In this document: one piece after another, positions 58,699-64,000 of the stretch | How positions within the stretch are numbered: the stretch's first letter is position 1 | How the letters are laid out: each line of letters begins with the position of its first letter | Origin: Rhynchonema sp. JSB1_4 | Lineage: Eukaryota; Nematoda; Chromadorea; Monhysterida; Xyalidae | Direction of reading: 5' to 3' | Assembly: GCA_030248065.1 (NCBI GenBank) | Contig: JASAMV010004351.1 | Coordinates: 62,001 to 126,000, forward strand | DNA: 64,000 nt | Made by a program: the position numbers and the translations under genes | The notes under the pieces: model-generated | What the model saw: only the letters and a program-made list of their open reading frames with translations | What the model was told of the DNA's origin: nothing | Databases searched by the model: none

Positions 58699-59228
58699 CT
58701 GCAGCAAAAAATAATTTTTGGAAACAAGTTGGTTTCGTCTCCAACGTCAGTCGACACATTGTACAGATCAATATGGCCCAAGCACTGGAGAACCTCTGAC
58801 TGCTATGTGGAATATCTATGTGCGAAGACGCGGGTCAGAACCACTGTTATCAGGGACAGGTTTGAGAATTAGTTCCTATGGCCCATTAAGGCCACGCTGA
58901 TTGGGTCTCAAGCGCGCGCCAGCCGATCACCGCACATTTGTTTCGTGTTGCGTGAGAGAACAATGTCAGGGCTTTAGAGCTCGTGCTGTACCCGTCTGTC
59001 TTGGTCACGTCACGTGACTTAATGTATTTTTATATTGTAGATATTTTGAGATTCACCTGTGACATTTTGTTTTGTGTTCATTAACAATCTACGAACAACT
59101 TTTTTGTGTGCGGGTTCAAGTAAGTCGTCGTAACACATCTAGAAATTATTTATGAAAACTGTCACGTGATTTGTGTTGTGCTTTTAGTGGTGCGTTTTGT
59201 TTTGTTTCCACAGACATGCGGTATGCGG

Positions 59229-59504
59229 TATAATAAAATTTCCAAATTCGCTGCCGCACAATGAAATACGCCCCGTAGTTAATGTCACGTTCTAAACCCG
59301 AACGCTAACCACGCGCAGTTTTGAAACATTGCGCGCAGCTGCCACTTTTGAAACATTCGGGCAGCAGACGCACGTGCAGCTTGCCAGCCAGGCAGCTGCG
59401 CGCAATGTTTCAAAACTGCGCGTGGTTAGCGTTCGGGTTTAGAACGTGACATTAACTACGGGGCGTATTTCATTGTGCGGCAGCGAATTTGGAAATTTAC
59501 TATA
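59229..59504. mobile_element. foldback with TATAATAAAATTTCC ends (copy 2)
   Basis: Arms of about 115 bp are nearly perfect: TTTCCAAATTCGCTGCCGCA and onward to GCGCGCAGCTGCC, mirrored on the right side. The loop has GAAACATTCGGG. Same family as 37807-38081 by size, termini and loop. Confidence 0.92.
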
Positions 59505-59771
59505 TTGGTCGCACAATGACTATATAAGAATTGGTCAAATTTTTTTCCTGAATCGTGAAGAGGGAAAGTGACGGGGCAATGACGTTGCGTTGCGCGATCA
59601 CACACAAACCATGCAGTCATCAAAATGTTTCAGAACTGCAGCAACGTGGGTGCCGTGCCGGATTATTTTGAGCTGTAAATGTTTTGTCAAAAGTACAAGT
59701 AGCATAGTGGTTAAGGTTGAACCTGAAGATCAGGGTAGATGAATTCTGATTTAGTCATTGTGCGATCAATA
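59503..59771. mobile_element. TTGGTCGCACAATGAC MITE (copy 2)
   Basis: TATTGGTCGCACAATGACTA is mirrored by TTAGTCATTGTGCGATCAATA. It begins exactly where the foldback 59229-59504 ends, so one inserted next to or into the TA target of the other. Confidence 0.85.
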
Positions 59772-60101
59772 CCAGGTCATCGTCATAATGGTCATGTGCC
59801 TCCAAATTTGTAACTGATAGAGAAATATGCAATAATATCGCCAGAATTGATGTGAGAATGTACATTATGTGATCAAATATCTAAACAATGAGCAAATGTG
59901 ATGTGCTGTTTTTAGATAAACGTTCGTTGCGATATGGTAAATATTGCGTTCATAATTATTGTGACCATAGATAAACAACACAAGCACAGCAGCTGCAGCT
60001 GATCTGTTGGTAAAAAAAACTGAACACTTTTTTATACTTCACTTTGTGGCTTTGTTGAAATCTCGATTGGCGGTCATTTTCATCCAACGTTGCACTCAGC
60101 C

Positions 60102-62535
60102 ATGCGTGCCCATTGGCTCCGACCACTCTGCATTCTGCAGTTGGTCTGCGTCGTGCTGCTTTGCCTCTATTTTGCCGTGGTCTATTTTCTCGACAGAGAC
60201 GCAGTCATACGTCTGGGAAGATGGATCATCCGGTTTGTTCAACAATACGATTTGCAAATTTTGCAACTTATTATAGTATAGTTTCGGCATTGGTGTTTTT
60301 GTGGTGTATTTGACCGATGATGTTTCACACACGCAGCTTCCACATAACGGCCCTGTTCGCACAGCTCAGTGTTGCATGTTTGGGTGTCTATGTGGTCTGG
60401 ACCAAACGCACTGGCCGACCGACCGTCCTGTTCTTTTCCCTACAACTTGTGTGTGTCCTGCACAGCTTCCTGGCACTCTTCGTAACCACCGTAATGTTGG
60501 GTACGTCCTTTCGCTTGATGTTTGATGAAAAAGAACTGCCTTTACGCGCGGTTGAGCGTCGGTGCGAGAACGAATTGGAATACACTTATGATATTTTCAG
60601 AAAATGACCGTTATTACACAGCCATCGTCAGTAGACGCGGAGTCTACAACCGAGTCTTCGTGGGACGCCGGCTGGCTCATCTGCTCATCACACTTGCGCT
60701 ATGGATAATCACGGGTTCGTTACCCATGGCACCAGCCGGAATAAGGTAATCAGCTGGTTCGTCCTCGACAGTGATTTAGGTTCAGGATTGCTTCAGGCCC
60801 AACACGAACCTAAACGTAGGCTCAAGCCTACGTCTAAATGTAGACTAAGCCTGACCTCAAGGCTAAGCCACTGATGGGGGACGAGATTACATACCTAAAT
60901 CAGCACTTGAATGTAGGTAGTGATGTGTATGTACGTCGAGTATTTCTTTCAGTCGTATGTCAAATTGTCGTTGCGTCGCTTCTATGCAACTGCAACTGTC
61001 CAGCCCCGGAGCCAAGTCTGACGCCAAGCACAAAAGACAAAATGCGCAATTATGTGCTGAAAACCACGGTGGTCATGCAAATACTGCTCGTCAGCACGAT
61101 AATTGTACTTTACGTTGGACTGCGGTTGAAAAACGAACGTGCCGTCAGAAGGGTGATGCCCCATCTTTTGTTAGTTTGGGTCATCTTCAGCGGCGTTGTC
61201 CACATATAGGAACAACTTGTATCCGTAGAGTAGCGTGAGTTTCAGCAACTGGACAGTGTTCTACCATTGGTCGTTCGTTACCGTGTGGACGGACCATTCC
61301 GTCTGTCGATAAAAGCAGTGCTGCATAACTGACAAACAACACTGACGTTTGACCGTTTCGCCCTGTTTTCACAGGCGTGCGGTGCACCGGGACATCGTCA
61401 GTGTGAACGCAACAGTTGACAAACCCAAGTGATCTTCAGGTGGTACGTTGTGTTTGTCGCGCACCTATTCACGGGTGTGTTCGGCTCAGTCACCCTGTTC
61501 CTGCCACGGCGTCAAGCTGCGCTGTTGGTGACGTACTTGGTGCTGCAGATAGTGCTGACACTGGCTGATCTGGTGATCGCGTCGAGCACATACGAACATC
61601 GATGTTAGTGGGACAAAGCAAGTTGAAAAGTGCTACCAAAGGGGCAACCATTATGACAGGAATGAAATAATTGCTTTATTGACGGCTCTGTGTATGTAAT
61701 CTGTGGTGAAGCGCAAGCGCGCAGTGGCAATTATTTAGTGCTTTAACCGACCATTTTAATTAAAACTTTTCTCTTAGATTATCAGACATCATATTCCGTC
61801 GATCAACATGGAAATCAGGGACATTGCCACAGTTACTCATTTAGTGCATGAAACATCAACTTGCATGCTTTCCACTCGCATTTCGTTCTTGGAACAATGT
61901 GCTTGTGCGAAATGTTGCAGATTGATGTTTCACAGCCCAATGTGTACTGTGGTGATGTCCCCAGATGCAAGGATACTGGAGCGGAACCAGCGAAGGTTGG
62001 ACGACTGTGATTGTGCATTGGAGTTGGTACTATTGGATCACGATGAGTCTGTGGATACTCAATGGTTGGTCACAGTCTGAGTTGTCGGTAAATTAGAAAA
62101 TAACAACTCATGATTCTTTGAGCCCATAACCAAAAACAAGTTCGATCTGATAAGCGATTTCGGCGAATTGTACAAAGCATGTGCTTTTTGGTTACCCGTT
62201 TCGAGCACTGGCGATGCATCGGGTTATTGCCAGTGCGAATGCACCCGTGACCCGAAACGACACGCATGCTGGTTTCGGTGGCATGTCAGGTCCTGATTGC
62301 AGTTGACATTTATTCAGCAATCACCCAGTTGTGCAGCGCTGTATGCATCAGCAGCACGTGGACCGATCAACAATGTTGTCTATCGACACCTCCTGAACCT
62401 CCAAGGGATCAAGTGCAATATCGGGTGATGGACGAGGAGGGACGAATCACGGTGGTCGACAAGAATGGGGACCAAGGCAAAGATAGTGATTCGGGTACTG
62501 TGCCAAGACAAGGCGAGAGCTCGTTTGAAGATTGA
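60102..62535 (+). CDS. multi-pass membrane protein, 340 aa, unknown
   Basis: Exons: 60102-60232, 60337-60500, 60601-60714, 60953-61169, 61440-61603, 62303-62535, in phase. Seven or eight hydrophobic helices: LCILQLVCVVLLCLYFAVVY, ITALFAQLSVACLGVYVVW, LFFSLQLVCVLHSFLALFVT, LLITLALWIITG then VVCQIVVASLLC, TTVVMQILLVSTIIVLYVGL, WYVVFVAHLFTGVFGSVTLF and LLVTYLVLQIVLTLADLVIA, with a final weak DIYSAITQLCSAVC. A Cys-rich loop (CNCNCPAPEP) follows helix 4. The tail is hydrophilic (PPEPPRDQVQYRVMDEEG, ending GESSFED). The second and third helices align in layout with the sixth and seventh, each pair split by a basic RR/KR turn and sharing LQLV/LQIV, suggesting an internal duplication. No known family was recognised. 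If splicing at 61603 is skipped, the protein stops at 61608 with 264 residues. Confidence 0.65.
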
Positions 62536-62578
62536 CTGTGATGTGAACCGGACATTTCCATCCCTAATGTTAAGCTGG

Positions 62579-63296
62579 AGTTATACTTGTCCATTTTGGG
62601 CTTGTAGACAATGGGTGGAATTCACAAAACAAAGTCAAGCTCACCGTCAAGCTCAACGTCAAGGTTCACCGTCAAACTCAACGTCACGTGTGAAATGACG
62701 TTGAACTATCCCGAGTTCAACGTCAAGTTCACCGTCAAGTTCAACGTCAAGTTCAACGTCAACCTCACCGTCAACATCAACGTCAAAAAATTGGGAAAGA
62801 AATTTACGCGCAAGATTTTATGCCGCAAACTGTATTCCGCAGTTTTTTCATCTTATTTATTTCCGTTATTTACTTTATTTTGTCAGTTTTGCACTTTTGC
62901 ACTGCGAAATACAGTTTGTGGCATAAACTCTTGCGCGTAATTTTCTTTCCCAATTTTTTGACGTTGATGTTGACGGTGAGGTTGACGTTGAACTCGGGAT
63001 AGTTCAACGTCATTTCACACGTGACGTTGAGTTTGACGGTGAACCTTGACGTTGAGCTTGACGGTGAGCTTGACTTTGTTTTGTGAATTCCACCCAATGA
63101 GGACAAATGTTTGTTTCAATCATATTTTGTGATAACGTCGGATCACTAAATTCGACCAGCGTAAAAGTTGTTCCCCTGCACCAAATGAACAACTTTTACG
63201 CTGGTCGAAATTAGTGCTCCAACGCTATCACAAAATATAATTGAAAAAAAAATTTGTCCTCATTGTCTTCAAGCCCAAAATGGACAAGTATAACTT
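62579..63296. mobile_element. three nested palindromes
   Basis: The outer inverted repeat is AGTTATACTTGTCCATTTTG with GGCTTG (62579-62606), mirrored at 63264-63296. Inside lies a foldback 62615-63094 (GGTGGAATTCACAAAACAAA mirrored) whose arms are tandem CAACGTCAAGTTCACCGTCAA-like units. Inside the right side lies another palindrome, 63096-63265. Confidence 0.88.
63096..63265. mobile_element. hairpin element with GACCAGCGTAAAA arms (copy 2)
   Basis: CAATGAGGACAAAT...CATATTTTGTGATA...TTCGACCAGCGTAAAAGTTG is mirrored on the other side down to ATTTGTCCTCATTG. Core shared with 26480-26605. Confidence 0.85.
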
Positions 63297-64000
63297 TACC
63301 CCCATCGTTCACTAATCTAAACTTTTTCAACTTCGATAAGTATACACGTCTATGCTTATACATATAAGGTCTATTTATACTTCTGACTTCCGGGAAGTAG
63401 AAGTCAAAATCCGGAGAAGGCACTACCACGCAGAAGTGCCCGGCAAGGCAGTGATTGCTTGTAGCGATTGCCTGTTCCGCACTGTCCATTGACTGCTGCC
63501 TGCCGTCCACTGTTCTTGCTCCGTTCGTGAGCTGACCGAACGGGCAGTCACAAATTTCTGACTGCTACTGCCAGGCAGTCAGAGTATAAACCGACCTGAG
63601 TGTACCTCGTATGAAATGAATACTTCGTAGAAAAGTTCACTTCCGATATGCATACCAACCAGTATGCACAAGCATAAAACAATTTTTCCAAACTGTACAT
63701 GACAAACATAAATTTGACTTCTGCATAAATTATGTGCTCGTTTCGCGGCAAAAAGTCGAGCTTCTGGGAAAGTAATGCACCCGAAAGTGATAAATACCGC
63801 AGGGTAGTGGGCAGTAGAAAAAGGCCACTGAAAAATGAACGTTAAATGACAGAGTGGTCTTGCTACCGGTGTGGGGAGTCGTTTAAAGTCAGATCCGCCA
63901 TTTTATTTCTGTTGAGAATCGATAGGAACGCAGACGTACAAGCAAACCTCAAAATTTTATTTTTTAGAAAAAGCGAACACTTTTGACCAGTTGCCAGAGC
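63297..64000. other. right edge, no gene seen
   Basis: Contains repeated CAGTGATTG/CTGACTGC words (63450-63580) that may be repeat remnants, and AT-rich sequence. ORFs here are short and unsupported. Confidence 0.4.

Larger units (their letters stand above)
58699..60101. other. divergent gene spacing with two MITEs
   Basis: Should contain the missing 5' exon(s) of the ZP gene (minus) and the promoter of the multi-pass gene (plus). Neither could be resolved. 59229-59771 is occupied by two abutting palindromic elements. Confidence 0.45.

Noticed and set aside
62611..63106. Two mirrored ORFs with a repeated Val/Asn/Lys pattern
   Set aside because: They are translations of the two arms of a palindrome with tandem CAACGTCAA units, not genes.

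Overview
This is a gene-sparse, repeat-rich stretch of an animal nuclear genome, almost certainly a nematode. Three things point that way. The Ras gene at the left edge carries Asp at position 11 of the P-loop, as Caenorhabditis LET-60 does. There is an interstitial block of TTAGGC, the nematode telomere unit, at 18061-18130. And there is a short secreted collagen with one uninterrupted Gly-X-Y block. Genes are split by GT-AG introns, many of them filled with small palindromic elements. The class or species cannot be fixed from this window.

Layout: 1-1131 holds the 5' five-sixths of a let-60-type Ras gene (minus strand, running off the left edge). 1200-7000 and 17100-22700 are two deserts of nested non-autonomous transposons. 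Most of these have CAGTG-type ends, poly-G/poly-C next to the ends, and exact 8-bp target duplications (hAT-like). They also contain Tc1-like TACCGTA elements, a 5'-truncated LINE and the telomeric block. 8384-10318 has two small plus-strand genes of unknown function. 10603-15993 has two tandem minus-strand ionotropic-receptor genes (473 and 471 aa) with nearly identical exon structure. 23192-28673 is a G3BP/rasputin homologue (NTF2 domain, RRM, alternative Gly-rich tails). 28700-31900 is T-rich and apparently empty. 31933-34075 is a 230-aa collagen with a tRNA-Ser(CGA) gene in its first intron. 34176-39383 is a four-TM protein. 40871-43443 is a 2.6-kb foldback whose arms are GC-rich tandem repeats. 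44173-47628 is the p47/NSFL1C cofactor of p97 and 48331-49097 is complex I subunit NDUFA12. 49580-51150 (minus) is a secreted protein with two EGSGD sites, the type that carries chondroitin-like chains. 54908-55523 may encode a 60-aa secreted peptide. 56623-58698 (minus) is a membrane-anchored ZP-domain protein with a furin site and two PPxY motifs. 60102-62535 is a multi-pass membrane protein with signs of internal duplication. The right end is another set of nested palindromes.

The genes do not form an operon or pathway. They are unrelated housekeeping genes (Ras, G3BP, p47, NDUFA12), surface and secreted proteins (collagen, ZP protein, EGSGD protein) and receptors. What unifies the window is the repeat landscape: at least eleven insertions have recognisable target-site duplications, and at least fifteen more are foldback palindromes, several nested inside one another. 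A ~65-80 nt sequence recurs in both orientations at ten or more places. Gene models below were built by hand from splice signals, reading-frame phase and family conservation.
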